NCBI RefSeq assembly: GCF_000204055.1
Contig: NW_006768783.1
Location: forward strand, 62,001 to 126,000
Length of the DNA: 64,000 nt
DNA from: Melampsora larici-populina 98AG31
Lineage: Eukaryota > Basidiomycota > Pucciniomycetes > Pucciniales > Melampsoraceae
Direction: 5' to 3'
Shown here: piece by piece, positions 32,312 through 44,034 of the stretch
How the letters are laid out: each line of letters opens with the position of its first letter
How positions within the stretch are numbered: position 1 is the first letter of the stretch
Program-made: the position numbers and the translations under genes
The notes under the pieces: model-generated
What the model was told of the DNA's origin: nothing
Seen by the model: the letters and a program-made list of their open reading frames with translations, nothing else
Databases searched by the model: none

Positions 32312-34819
32312 TCAACAAAGATACCTTTGATTTAACAAAGAGATTTCTAAAGCAAGTGAACTCCAAGTCCAAGCAGCCGATCCAACTCTTCTCTTAAGTT
32401 TCTTCAAGTTTCCTTCTTGATCTGAATCAAAACAAATCCCACAATCACATCCCATCGCGGCTCCTTGAATGATATCTTGATTAGTTTTGCTCAATTCAAA
32501 ATAAGTTAATTGTGATTCCCATCTTCTCAAGGCCCACATAAACACTAGATTAGGTTGGATTAAAATGTTCAATCGTCTTGATCTAACCAAGAGATAAGCA
32601 CTGGCTAAATCAATATCACAATGTGCCATCACATATCCAATCACCACTGTAGCTGATCTACTAACACCTACTCTACAATGTACCAAGACTTTACCACCTG
32701 CACGTCGAGTACGTTCAATAAACTCCATCGCCGCTGGCATATGAGCAGAGATCCGATCAAGTCCATCATCAGCAACTGCCTTGACGTCCAAAACCTCCAA
32801 GCCACGTTCAGCCAACGATGATCGCGCACTTTCACCCATGGAGACCACCGCAGTAATACCCAATGCACGAAGCATCGAAGGGTTATTGGCGTGTGATAAA
32901 TTACCAAGATACAGAAAAGGTAAGATACGTGAAGGAAAGTGTCCTTCAAACCCATCCTCTAACCAACGTGCACCTCTTGGGATCGGGCTCAAAGCTGGAT
33001 CTGAAGTTGAACATCGTCTTTCAAAGTATCGTAGAACAGTAAGATCCGATGGGTAGAGGAAGAATGAACGACCAGCATGAAGTTGAAGATGTAGATAAGC
33101 ATCAGATAACGGAATACGTTGACGATAGATGGTATAGGCAAGCCCGAACAAGCTCGTCTCGGTACTAATCAAACAAAAGGATTTGGTTTAGATATTGGTT
33201 TTAGCAAAAGAAAGTCAAGATAAAAAGAGACTGACTATCCGTCATGACAATGGACGAGGATCTGGTGACCATCACGCGTCACTCTAGACACCCAAGCACA
33301 AAACTCTTGAAGAGATCGTACGAGTTGTTCCATAGACATTGAACCAGAGGCTGAACCGGTACTAGGCACTTCCAAGTGCAATGGAGGTCTTGTGATTGCA
33401 GGGGATGAAACAGATGACTGCGAAGAAGTTGAAGAGTTGAGAGAGGTTGGAAATAAGCTCTCGAGTTCCGATGAGCTTAAGATCCTAGCCGAATCATGAG
33501 CTTCAATCATAATAGAGAACCGAGGAGGACTGAGTTCCTCTTCATCTCTCATCGCATCAGCCGTATTGCCAAGCTATTGATACGTAGAAAAAGAAATCAA
33601 TCGGTCAACCAACTCATACAAACTCTTCAAGACAGATCTTATAGAAAAGACATACCCAAATATTTTCTTCGATTCGTGATGCACGCGTTAAAGACTCCAT
33701 CTCTAACCGTTCTCTTTCAAAAAAATCCACCTTTGAACGCCTAAAGCCCCAACCATCAACAGCCACCAATTCACCATATTCCTTTTCGAATCCTTCAAAT
33801 CTTTCATTAACAATAAACACATGATAATCTGGAAAATCATCTACCAAATGTTGTTCTTGTTGAAATTTTCGAAACTGAGCTTGGGCTTCTACTACCAATC
33901 GCGCCAATTCAATCACCGTCTCATTCACTCCTGATTCAGAGTAAATCACAATATCCGAAACCGTTGCATATTGACCTGGTTGATGTCCAAACAACCTCAA
34001 GTTGACTGAGCTCGAAGGCATAGGTCGTCTTATAAATCTTGGCATCAGATCTCCTGTTCTTGCACTACGTTCGAGTATCTCGTCTGGCGCAAGGGCTGAG
34101 ACAAGAAGAGAAGCGCGTGGTTCAGGTCCTTCAACTGAGGTAGCCGGAGAGCTTGCAGATGAGAGAGGAGCCGAAGAGGAGACAGATGATGCAGAGGCAG
34201 TAGAAGTCGATCCAAGAGAACGCGTACGGTGACGAGCCGTAGGATTACGTGGTCCGGCAACTGAGTCGGCAGTGATGACGGTAAGTCCACGATACGAAGG
34301 CGGTCTTCGAGTAGGACCAACAGAGTGAGGATGATGATGATGAGCTTGTGAAAAGTACGTAGACTGTGAGGTTCCTGCTCGATCTGGACAATGTAGGTAA
34401 GGAAACACTTTTGATTCGTCTACATTGGCGGTGGAACGAAGATAGGCATGATAGAGGTTGGCATAATCAGAACACGTAAGAAGCTTGATCGAATTGGCAT
34501 GAGGAGCAGATGGATCAATAGTCGAGAGAAGCGGATAAACAGAATGGTCAATAGGTAATCCAGAGATCCCATCCTTTGGTCCTGAAACAAACGATAATGA
34601 AGAAGAAGATGATGATGAAGGAGTTGAAGGAGTAGGTTGAGTTGAAGTTGAAGAATGATCGGAAATCGAATTAGAAGCTCTAAGTTGAGCTTCTGCTAAT
34701 TGAGAGACTGCAGCTGTTTGAGGATTAGAAGCATGAGCAGTAGATCGAAGTGCTACAGGGTGGAGGTGAGAGGGGATAGCTGCATTAGCATCGACCAAGG
34801 ATCGATTGAACATGATCAT
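32312..34819 (-). CDS. PPS1: Dual-specificity protein phosphatase, PPS1-like
   Basis: This is a cysteine-based phosphatase acting on phospho-Ser/Thr/Tyr. In yeast, PPS1 is linked to S-phase and cell-cycle control. Three exons are 34819-33656, 33573-33236 and 33164-32312, with phases closing to 784 residues, close to the yeast length. The first ~240 residues are Ser/Thr/Ala-rich and probably disordered. A conserved N-terminal module follows (SDIVIYSESGVNETVIELA, DYHVFIVNERFEGFEKEYGE, NIWLGNTADAM). Around residue 496 the block ILVHCHDGYTETSLFGLAY resembles a phosphatase loop but lacks the arginine. The true active site is VLVHCRVGVSRSATVVIGY with Cys664 and its Arg six residues later, preceded by ILPFLYLGNLSHA. 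The substrate is not shown by the sequence. Confidence 0.92.
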
Positions 34820-37800
34820 CTTTTTAGTACACTTCCTTCGAAGTTTGATGTCTCGGTTTAGGTGTATGTATGATTTTTTTTCGTCTTTTGGTGAGAAACG
34901 CGTCTACAAAAAAACTGCCTATTTTAGTTTGAGTGACGTGATCGAAATCCGGATGATTGGATGAAACACTCACAAGTGATAAATCTTGATGAAGAAGTTT
35001 TACAGAACTCAGCTAAATCAAATTATAAAAAGGTAAACCTCAAAGTCGTTTTAATGGACTATAAAGAGATAAGGTAGTTGGCGAATTTGAAAGGATGAAA
35101 GTTGACGGGTGAATGATTATTAATATGTGATAGGATTTGATTGGGATTGTTGTTAGATGGTAAGTAGAAGTGTCTAGACAGTTTTACAGTTTAAAGTTAA
35201 TTTTCAGGTAAACTTGAAAATCCAGCAGACTTTATATAGTTCTACAGAGGAAAACCCAAAACACTTGATCGTTGTAAAAAAAAAGGGAGAAATCGTTAAA
35301 GAACTAAAAAAGACCTTTGATGATCACTTCTTGAATTTGTGTATGTAGACAAAGGTTCAGAAGGTCAAGTCAACAAATCAAAGGTCAAGGGAAGGAAAGG
35401 TACCAAATTTGATTTTTTAAAGAACTAGACTAAAGATTTGTAAACTTTTGAACAATCTGTATTTTATTTTGGATCTGAATGGATGAATTTGAAAAAAAAA
35501 AAGAAGATGAATATCAAATGAACCACTTGAAGAAGGAACAGGATGAGAAGGAGAAGCTTCGATAGAAAGACAGAGGAAAGAAGAAGGACCGAAAAAAAAA
35601 GTTTAGATGAAGATTGACCAAAAAAAGGCCCCAACTCGTTTTTCTATTTGATTTGAATTAAATTATTGTACCAAAATGAAGGTCTAAACACCACTCTTTT
35701 AAAACAAAACACACAGAGAGAGAGAGAGAGAAATCAATCTGAGAGTGAAGATTGACAACCAATTCGATAGATTGAGCTGTTCTTTTTTTTTTGGTCAGAA
35801 AGAAGTGGAAATCACAACTGAGTATTTGGTCAAAAAAAACCTTCTAAATACAAGAAGGTGCAAAGAAACCCACCGCACAGATGAATAAAGAAGAGCATTG
35901 ATCATGAAAAAAGTAAAGTACAAAGTGGCTCAAAACAAAACACAAGATCATGAATGTTCTCAATGGCTTTTGGATCGAATTGATTTTGTAAATTCTGATG
36001 TTGGTTTGGTCATGGAGTCAAGTTGAATCGAATTGAATTGGATTTGGGTGACTTGAGAATTTAGGATTCGGTAAACTGCTTTCATTCATGTCATCATCCT
36101 GATTCCTAGCGGTGGACAGTGGCGGGGACTGATCTTAAGAAATTCCCTCTGCTGTTTGTCCTACGTAGATCTTGATCCAAAAATAAACCATCCAAAGCCT
36201 TGAAGTTTTCATCCAACTTGATCTCTATCATGATCTCGCTCTCCTCATCCTCTGACTTTAAGGATTAATTCTATCAATCTGCTTTTCTCCGCTCATAGAT
36301 CATCATCATCATCATCATCATCACAGTCCCCCACAGTCACAACCAACAAATTGAAACACGCTTGTTACTTTTTCATTTTCAAGAGTTTTTTTTCTTTGAC
36401 TACAGATCTATCCGAGAGCCACAAGCCAGAAGAACCTCAAATATACACAAGATATTTTTCTTTCCGTGCTGTTTCCCTTAAAATCTTCAAAATCTCGCTC
36501 TACAAGCGGAGATCATCTTCAATCCTTCATCCATTCATGTTCCTCATTCCTTATTCCTCATGGGGATATGACTTTTTTCAATTTAATATCCCGGATTTCC
36601 GATCAAAATTCAATCATGCTTTAATCTCTTTTCAGATACACACATATCTACTTGATTTATCACACAGGTGATCTAAGATATGTAATGGCGTGATGGTACA
36701 TACATGATTTCTAAACTTTTACTTATCTCAACTCTCGATTTCTTTTGCATCTTGTACAGTCAAACCAGAAAAGCTTGACCGATTTTGCCCGCAAAACTCG
36801 AGCAAATTGGCGGGGAATTGGTGGCAAGTTTTTCCGGTTTGACTGTATGTTTACTAGAAAAACATTCGGTCTTCAAAAAAAGCTGAATTGAATCAAAAAA
36901 AAAGCTGATTTGAACGATTTGTATGAAAAAAATCATTTGAAAAGTTGATCATCTTTTGTACAAAAACTTGTTCACCAATCTGATTAAAACTGATCAATTG
37001 TGGTTTTTGGGTCATCAATTTTCTTGGTATACATATGTACAACAAAATGGATCTGAAGGTTATAAAATGGTGATATAAAGTGAAACTTGACAAGCGCTTT
37101 TGAAACCAACTTCCATCTCATCATATATTTTTTCTGCAACACTTGCAAGGTGCATGGATTGGCAAGCCATAAATTTCACTTCCGGCTCTCATGACTAGTT
37201 GCCATAACTTGTGCAGGACTAAAACTACATCAAGCCAAACCTCTTATCAAAACCACTGAGCTTGATACCAAATGGCTTACTTGTACGCTCAGAGACTACT
37301 ATCAAAATCCATGTTGCAGATGCTCATGTCTGTTCAGTGTCTTTGACTTATTACCATCTCTTGCGAGGACACATTCATGGATTCATTGTTCAAAGCAGTT
37401 TGCTATAAAAACACAATTGGTATCAAGCAAAACTTATTTGTGAAAGAGATCAATTAGGATGAATTGGCACTGGGCAGTCTATAGTACATAGCTAAAGGGG
37501 AGATCTTTTACCTGGAGCATGAACAGGTCAGAGCTATATAAAAGTTAAAACCAAAGCCAAAGATGTATCCCAAGAAGAAATGATCAAAAACCAGATCATG
37601 ATATTAATGATTATTATGATGGAGTATGTAGTATTTTTTGATCATCAGACATCCAAGATTTATTTAAAAAATGATCCAGTTTATACCCGGGAGTCGGACT
37701 ATCCATCGGGGCCTAATACTAATAGGGCCTTAATTGAAATAGGGTTGTGTGTGTGAAAAACTCAGTTGTTAAAAACAACATTCTTTAAAACCTCATTTGG

Positions 37801-37996
37801 ATGATTCAACTCAATCGAAACTGGATCGTTCATCCTGAAGTTATGAACCATCGACTGCCAGTGTTTGGGTAAGCTCAACTGGATACATACCGAAACTAAA
37901 TATCAACTATTCAATAACAACCACTTATATCTTGACAAGAACACTATCATCAATCATCATCATCAAATTATAAACCCAACAAAACCAAAAAAACAA
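34820..37996. other. Long intergenic region, no supported gene
   Basis: The left part is the promoter and 5' UTR side of the phosphatase gene, with A-rich and AGAG tracts (35717-35732). A CATCAT run sits at 36301-36322. An open frame at 36351-36671 is not convincing. An 89-bp MITE is at 36757-36845. A possible short upstream exon (ATG at about 37843 followed by GG/GTAAGC) precedes the gene at 37997, but I could not link it in frame. Confidence 0.45.
36757..36845. mobile_element. 89-bp MITE flanked by TA
   Basis: It starts CAGTCAAACCAGAAAAGCTT and ends with the inverse TTTTTCCGGTTTGACTG, with TA on both sides. The core TTGCCCGCAAAA...GCAAATTGGCGG...GGTGGCAAG recurs in diverged form at 52400-52478 and 52718-52809. 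It is too short to code for anything. Confidence 0.85.
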
Positions 37997-39158
37997 ATGC
38001 AAAATTATGAAACTCATCATTCAATGGAATCCAACCAATCAAGTCATTTAAATTATAGATTTTCAAACCATACTTATCCACAAGCAGAAGTTCAAGATCA
38101 AATAGATCCAGAAGAATCCATTAGATCATCAAACCAAAGCAAAAGTAATTTAACATCATCATCAGCATCATCATCTGAAATCAAAAGAAACGAATCACAA
38201 TCTGATTTGATTGAAGGCGAATTTAATGAAGAAAGTTTTGAGCTTGATGATTCGAGTAAACTTGAGAAATTAGTTTCTGAGATTTTATGTTTAGATTCGA
38301 ATGGTCAACTTTTACCTTATAACTCAAATCAAATCAAATCACTTCAATCAGTTTGGAATTCCGCTAATTCTAATCATACTATCACTCATCCTTCATCAGA
38401 TTCGGTTCAAGATCGCGAATGGTTTAATGATCAAACTCAAAGGATCGAACCGATCTGGTTAAAGAATTTAAGAGAATCAGTCTTGTTTGATGGTAGTAAA
38501 TCTAATGAAACTCAAAACTTTCAAACTTATCAAAAGATTAATTCGATTCAAGAAGACGAATTGGTTTTTGAAATTCAACAAAACTTGAGATCTTTAGTCA
38601 ACGGATTGAATCAAGATCAGTTGAGTTTCTTTTTCCTAATCATTTCTTTCAATCTGATTTGATCAACCTTGATTTTAACTTGATTTCTCCTTTTCTTTTC
38701 GAATCCTATCTAGATGGTTATATCCATCACCTACAGCTTTTTCTCCTTCTTTATCAATTCAATCGAATTCATTAAATTTAGGACTTGAAGGAACTTCAAG
38801 TGAAATCATCAACCATGAAAAATATTTAGAAACTGATTTCAATTTACACTCATTACCCTCATCATCATCATCAGAAGAAGCATCGAATTTGTTATTACCA
38901 CCAAGACAACTTTGGTTAGGTGAAGAAGAAGATAAAGGTTTAGAATCTGAAGTTAGTTTAATTGATCTTTTAAATACGACTCCGACTACTACTACTACCA
39001 CTACTACTCATCATCATCATCATCAAGTCAATCTTGGAAGATCAGGTGAGCTTAGTCAACGGAATGTTCATCAGTCTAGACGGAATATGTTTCAACAGAG
39101 ACATGCTCAAGGTAGTGCATTAGCAAGACAAGTTAGTAGATTAGGAATGTCGGAATGA
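37997..39158 (+). CDS. Hypothetical protein, acidic, Ser/Asn/Gln-rich
   Basis: I do not recognise this gene. Two exons, 37997-38619 and 38714-39158, join with a GTTGAG donor and a TATCTAG acceptor to give 355 residues. The start is the first ATG in the open frame (MQNYETHHS); the frame is open for 44 codons further upstream, so an extra 5' exon is possible. Much of the protein is low-complexity (Ser, Asn, Gln, poly-Thr followed by poly-His near the end). Two more complex segments are DDSSKLEKLVSEILCLDSNG and DREWFNDQTQRIEPIWLKNL. There are no signal peptide, membrane segments or catalytic motifs. The basic C-terminus (QRHAQGSALARQVSRLGMSE) could bind a partner; this is a guess. Codon usage and splice sites match the neighbouring real genes. 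Confidence 0.6.
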
Positions 39159-39442
39159 TCTTTTGGGTTCACCTTTTTTCTTCTGTTGATTTCTCATTTG
39201 TAAGTTTGTATAACCTAATGTTAATCTTAATGATCTTGTACACCATGATTTTGGTCATGAAACATCTGATAATCAACTGGTGTAAGTGAAAATCAACAAT
39301 TGAGAACTAAAACTTGAATTGATCTAAATATATCACTCATACATTTAAACATAAGATTGTTCTCAGAGTTCAAAAATCAAATACAGAGTAGAAAATCGAT
39401 TTTGAAAGGGAAAAAAATCACAATTGTAAGAAAGATTTAAGA

Positions 39443-39987
39443 TCAAGTTTTGTTCTTGGTATGATGAGTTTCGTGAACTTCTTTGATGGTTTCTTTTTGT
39501 AAAGTTTTAGTTGATCGATCATCTTTTTCTGCTCTAACATGTTCTTCTGAATCAGTTGGTACCTTTATTTCAAAAAACACACCAAAACACACACACACAA
39601 AAGATTAGTGATGATTTAGAAAAAGGAACGAAAGTGTTTTTAAAATCTTTACCTTTTTTGAATTTGGATCAGGTTTAGTAAATTGTTGAGTATCTTTATG
39701 AGGTTCTAAAATAAACCAAACACAAAAAAAACAACAGAAAATCAAAAATCAAAACCAAGAAACGAAAGATATTAAAGGATAAAAAGAAGAAATGGATTGA
39801 AGGCAAATAAATTGCATTTGATTTGAATCGTTTTTTTTTCATTACCTTTTGTATTTTGATTTAAATGATGAATGATAAGAAAGCTTCGATTGAAATTCTT
39901 GTATAAGATTGGATTTAAATTTTGATGATGAAGTCTTAAAGTAAATTGATTTTTAAATAAACTTGAACTTGTTTGAATTAATTTCAT
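39443..39987 (-). CDS. Small hypothetical protein, possibly mitochondrial
   Basis: Three exons, 39987-39846, 39705-39653 and 39562-39443, have consensus GTAATG/GTAAAG donors and TTTTAG/ATAAAG acceptors, and close in frame to 104 residues. The N-terminus MKLIQTSSSLFKNQFTLRLH is basic, hydroxylated and free of acidic residues, as in a mitochondrial targeting sequence. The C-terminal 55 residues are hydrophilic and charged (PHKDTQQFTKPDPNSKK, then SEEHVRAEKDDRSTK), with no known motif. I cannot name a family. It is tail-to-tail with the gene at 37997-39158, about 285 bp apart. The perfect phase agreement of three short exons is the main support. Confidence 0.6.
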
Positions 39988-42177
39988 TTTAGTTTTGTTT
40001 TTGTAAGTAAATGGATTGATTGATGAGATTTTGTTAAATAGAAAAGTGAGGTTAAGAAGTTTCGAATGATTTGGTTTTTTGAATCGAGATGGAAATGAGA
40101 AATGAGAAATGGTAATTATATAGAAACTTGATGACCATTCTGACGTCATCTTACACTCTGACGTCATCTTCGATGATTCTGGGATCACACCACAAAACTC
40201 AAATTGTGCCAGTCCTTACACAGGTTTTCCACTTACCGCCTTTGAGGAACTTTCTTGAGCTCAGATAAGTAGAGTCCTGGAATGCAACTCTAGAGGTATT
40301 GATCAAGAATCCCAAACTTTTGTTGGAGAGAGTTTTGGGCACATCACCGCACTTTGACAGCACCAAACAAAAAGTTTCATCAAAACTAGTCTCAAGTCTC
40401 ATAGCACCCATACTTCTCAGGATAATTGGATGTACTTAAGAGCTGAAAACAGGCATAAAATCACATGCTTGGATCAGGCCTTGGAGGCCCCAAAAAAATA
40501 TGCCAATCCCTTTTACCCTTTTACCCCAAAGTGGGAAAAGTGAAGGGCCTTGAAGCAGGTTCATTTGATAGACCTATCACAGACACATCTTTTGAAGCAT
40601 TTGGCAACTTGAGACAAGAATTGATGTGTAGTGTAGAGCCCAAAAACCAAAACCCAAGTTTTGATACATACCTCTATAGGTGCATTCCTGGGTCCTACTT
40701 GTATTTGCAGTAAGCTTAGGCAAGCCCCTCTTCTGATGTGGTCATATCCACTCTTATGACTGAAGCCGGGGGTGACCTGAGCCCAGCAGGATCTTCAAGC
40801 ATTTTTGCTTGGAATCCCATTTTTAGGGCTCCAAATATTATGAAACCTCCCAACAAATTGAAAAGAGCTCCTTCAAGGTCTTCTGTTTCTCCTTGTATCA
40901 CTTTTATCATCTTGACAGCTTTTGATTGCAAGGAACTTGGCCTACAGAATCAAGTGACTATGAACAGTCCAAGCGTGCATGTAGGCCTTGTGTATTGAAT
41001 AAGACCCAGATTTACAAGAACTGAAAGAACTCAACTGTGTAACTTTGCTCAAATAATGTGGTGCTAAAAGTGGCACAAGAATGTGTACAAGGCTTGTAAG
41101 AATATCTGTTCAATTTTTTTGTGAGGCTGCAAAATGTTTAAAACCAAAACACTGTTACACCATACAAACATATATGCACTCATAAGCATACAAAACATAT
41201 TAGTCTTATTATATCTTTTCACATTTAACACAAACACAACTGGCTCCTTAGGGAATCTTTGACTGACTTAGATTCATTATCCTTTGAAGCCAGGTTCCAA
41301 ATAATATATTTCATTGGTTCATAGAAAGTCAATTGGATTCACTTTGTGGCATCCTGATCCCTCAGTTTGCATCTCTGAACTCCTGTAAGAAATATTAGTG
41401 GAGGACTTTCAGAGGTCCTTTACACAATTGATACAAGTTTCAAAACCTTGGTCATTTATGATTTCAATTCTGCTTTGGGGAGTGGTTTGTCTGGCTTTTG
41501 GGATTGGTATTTTTTTGATTTGAGCTTGAGGGATGGTTTGACTTGCAATATCATCTTTGAGTGAGTTTGAGTCATTTAGCTGTGAGACTTGGTTGCACAC
41601 AGGGGGACTTTTGAACCCCAGCATGGGGTACCCGCTTGTGCAGCTTGATGGCAATAAAATAGATCTGGTTTGTAGTTTGTATTCTGTTAAGGTATAGTTC
41701 ATATGAAGTCTAGGTGGATTGCCATCCATGAATAACTTGTAGTTAGTACACTGTGCAAGTTGGAAAGCTTGTACAAAGTTGTGTATTGCCAACATCAAGA
41801 GTCCTGTCCAGCAAAGCAAACATGTGTGTATCAGTCAAGACCCATTGATTGGAGTTGGCTTTAGATTCAGATAACTTCTGTTGTTCTTTTGTCACAGAAT
41901 TCTGGAGGTGAGTGTGTGTTTGTGACCTCAAGATTTAAGTTCTCCTGCTATCTACAGAAGAGCTTATATAGTATCAGGGGCACACACATGCTTATTTTGG
42001 AATTTTGAGGCGCGACGTGTTTTGAACTGCGCCCACAATATGACTCAGGATATTGAAGTAGATTTGCTTGTGCGGGTGACCGATGCAAGCAAGACTCGGG
42101 ATTTGGTCAATTCTTAGGGTACGGTGAAGCAATCGGTGCACGCTAAAAGAAAAATTCTCTCATCAACCATGTTGGCC
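39988..42177. other. Intergenic and decayed repeat tract
   Basis: Short open frames at 40199-40411 (-), 40465-40713 (+), 40716-40931 (-) and 41409-41931 (-) look like broken pieces of transposon-associated genes. The fragment SNQWVLTDTHMFALLDRTLD near 41840 faintly resembles a Myb/SANT-like region. None can be assembled into a gene. No terminal repeats were found. Confidence 0.4.
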
Positions 42178-42834
42178 TCATACAGAGTTGCGGTTGGACT
42201 GACTCATGAATCCACCTGTTGGGTTTGAGGAGCAGATATAGTTATGGCCCGCTGGGTTCTTACAATCTAAGAAATTTGATCCAGATATCAAATTTGTCAA
42301 TAGGCTGAAGTAAGCTACGGGATTTTTTTGTTGAAAAACGACTACACACCGTATGTCTTGTCACTAGTAACATAAGTATACTGGGCACATTGCTGCTTGC
42401 TTAGGCCAGGGACGTCGTATCGGTCATTCCATACACAGTTCGACATTGGAACCCATTTCTTACCTAGATTTTCATTCATAAGATTGAATGGTCTGTCAGT
42501 TTTCTTGTGAGAATCAGCCATCAAACAGCGATTTGGTTTGATTAAAAATCCCTACCCCCGTTGGAACAGCTCTCCGGGTGGCAATTTATGTTGGTGGTGC
42601 CATCGTCCTTGTTTTGGTCACAAACTTGGGAGAAGAAAAGAGATAGATTCAGCCAATCCGTGTGGTGGATCCCGTTCGAGGCGTGAGGAACAGATAAAGG
42701 AACAACGTACCAACATCACCACCCTGGATCGTATATTGGCCTGGGCAATTCCACACCATTGAAGATACACGGAGTGCGTTGAGACATAAGGTGGCGACTA
42801 GCACACTGATCTTAAGAAAAGACTGGTTCAACAT
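42178..42834 (-). CDS. Small secreted cysteine-rich protein (effector candidate)
   Basis: I do not recognise the family. Four exons fit phase: 42834-42711, 42624-42556, 42463-42346 and 42304-42178, giving 145 residues. The N-terminus MLNQSFLKISVLVATLCLNA is a clear signal peptide, likely cleaved near residue 25. The mature part of about 120 residues has eight cysteines, including NCPGQ, VCDQ, NCHPESC, SNCVW, QQCAQ, LDCKN and YICSS. That is an even number spread along the chain, as expected for disulfide-bonded apoplastic proteins. There is no enzymatic motif. Size, secretion and cysteine content match rust effector candidates; that role is inference. The last intron is only 41 nt; without it the protein would end four codons into the same stretch with TYGV and contain six cysteines. 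It lies beside transposon-derived sequence. Confidence 0.7.
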
Positions 42835-42985
42835 TTGCTCTTGTGAGAAGATCCAGAGAGAAGAAAAGTTATTTATATAAGTAACGAAAAATTCGATCGA
42901 TTGAGCAGCGTGAAGCAGGATATATTGCCCGTGAGGAAGCTATGCAGTGAGAGCTGGGAGGTTCCATCTTCGTGGTTAGGTATGA

Positions 42986-43375
42986 ATGAGGCTATCCTCC
43001 AAATTCCAATATATTCCAAAAGGAGCGTGTGGTTGGGCGTGGACCTTGACTAATGAAGGTAAGTTCCTTTATTTGTTACAGAGGGGTAAAATGTACTTTT
43101 TTGTGAAGACACCTATACGCAAGGGTGCACAACTATGTATGCATCCTAGAAATCCGATGTCTGACAGTCTGCGCCACCAGTCAAATATAGAAAAAAGAAT
43201 TTACCTGAAGGCTGAAGTAGGGTTCTCCATTCAGGAAGATTCAAGATGTCACAAATTCACCATTGATCGTGGGCTGGCCAACCCAATCATACGGCGTGCC
43301 GGGACTCTAGATAACATCCGGGCCGGCAAATTGGATGACTTCAAGTTCCAGCGTCCGAATACAAAATTTATTTAA
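42986..43375 (+). CDS. Hypothetical intronless ORF, divergent from the secreted protein
   Basis: This is a 129-residue open frame from ATG to TAA. It begins MRLSSKFQYIPKGACGWAWT and ends with a basic stretch (GLANPIIRRAGTLDNIRAG, then KLDDFKFQRPN). There is no signal peptide, membrane segment or known domain. A GTAAGT at about 43060 could be a splice donor, but the frame is open through it. It starts about 150 bp from the divergent gene at 42834, so the two could share a promoter. Without homology this may be a chance frame or an exon of a longer gene. Confidence 0.3.
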   Translation: MRLSSKFQYIPKGACGWAWTLTNEGKFLYLLQRGKMYFFVKTPIRKGAQLCMHPRNPMSDSLRHQSNIEKRIYLKAEVGFSIQEDSRCHKFTIDRGLANPIIRRAGTLDNIRAGKLDDFKFQRPNTKFI

Positions 43376-44034
43376 GAAGACAGGACCCCTATGATATTCG
43401 GATCTGAAATTTTTACTAAAATAACTTCGTTAAGCTATGGGATGTGCTTTTCCCAAAAGTAACAAATGATGATGATGGTCTAAGATTATGAGAAACACAA
43501 TAACAAGGGAAAGTAATCAAATACAAAGAATAAACGAATAGGTCGTCTAAAACAGTTAAGAATAAAATGATGACCCAATCTTGCAAACAAAACAAAAGAT
43601 TATGACGTCATGACACAAAATGAAACGCTGAGAAAAAGATAGTACCCTTGTTCTTCACGAGAGTTCCTTTGAGATTCTGCTTTGCAATTGTTTTCTCTTC
43701 TAAATTTTAAATTTCAAATTTCAAGTATCTAATTATTATTTTATTTTGTTTAAAATAAAGCAAGAAAAAATGTCCAAGAAGATAATCATTAAAAAAAAGA
43801 AATCAAACACACACACTCAATCACAGTCACAGTCACACATATGACCTCTATATTACAAAATCTACTATTTTTTTTAAAACACAAAAAGAATTATTCTCAA
43901 TTTTTTTTGGTCCTTGAATTATCTATATATAGTTTATATTGTACAAAAAAAAATTGAATAAGCAAAAGAAATTTTTCTATAAATAATAAAGAAGAAGGAA
44001 AAATTAATCAATTTGATTGTTTTGGTTTTTGTTT
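43376..44034. other. 3' flank of the kinase gene, no gene
   Basis: This AT-rich sequence has A- and T-runs and an ACACAC tract near 43810. It probably contains the 3' UTR of the checkpoint-kinase gene. Confidence 0.5.

Noticed and set aside
41743..41931. Myb/SANT-like fragment (WVLTDTHMFALLD)
   Set aside because: The similarity is limited to about 15 residues and the frame ends quickly; not enough to call a gene or transposon family.
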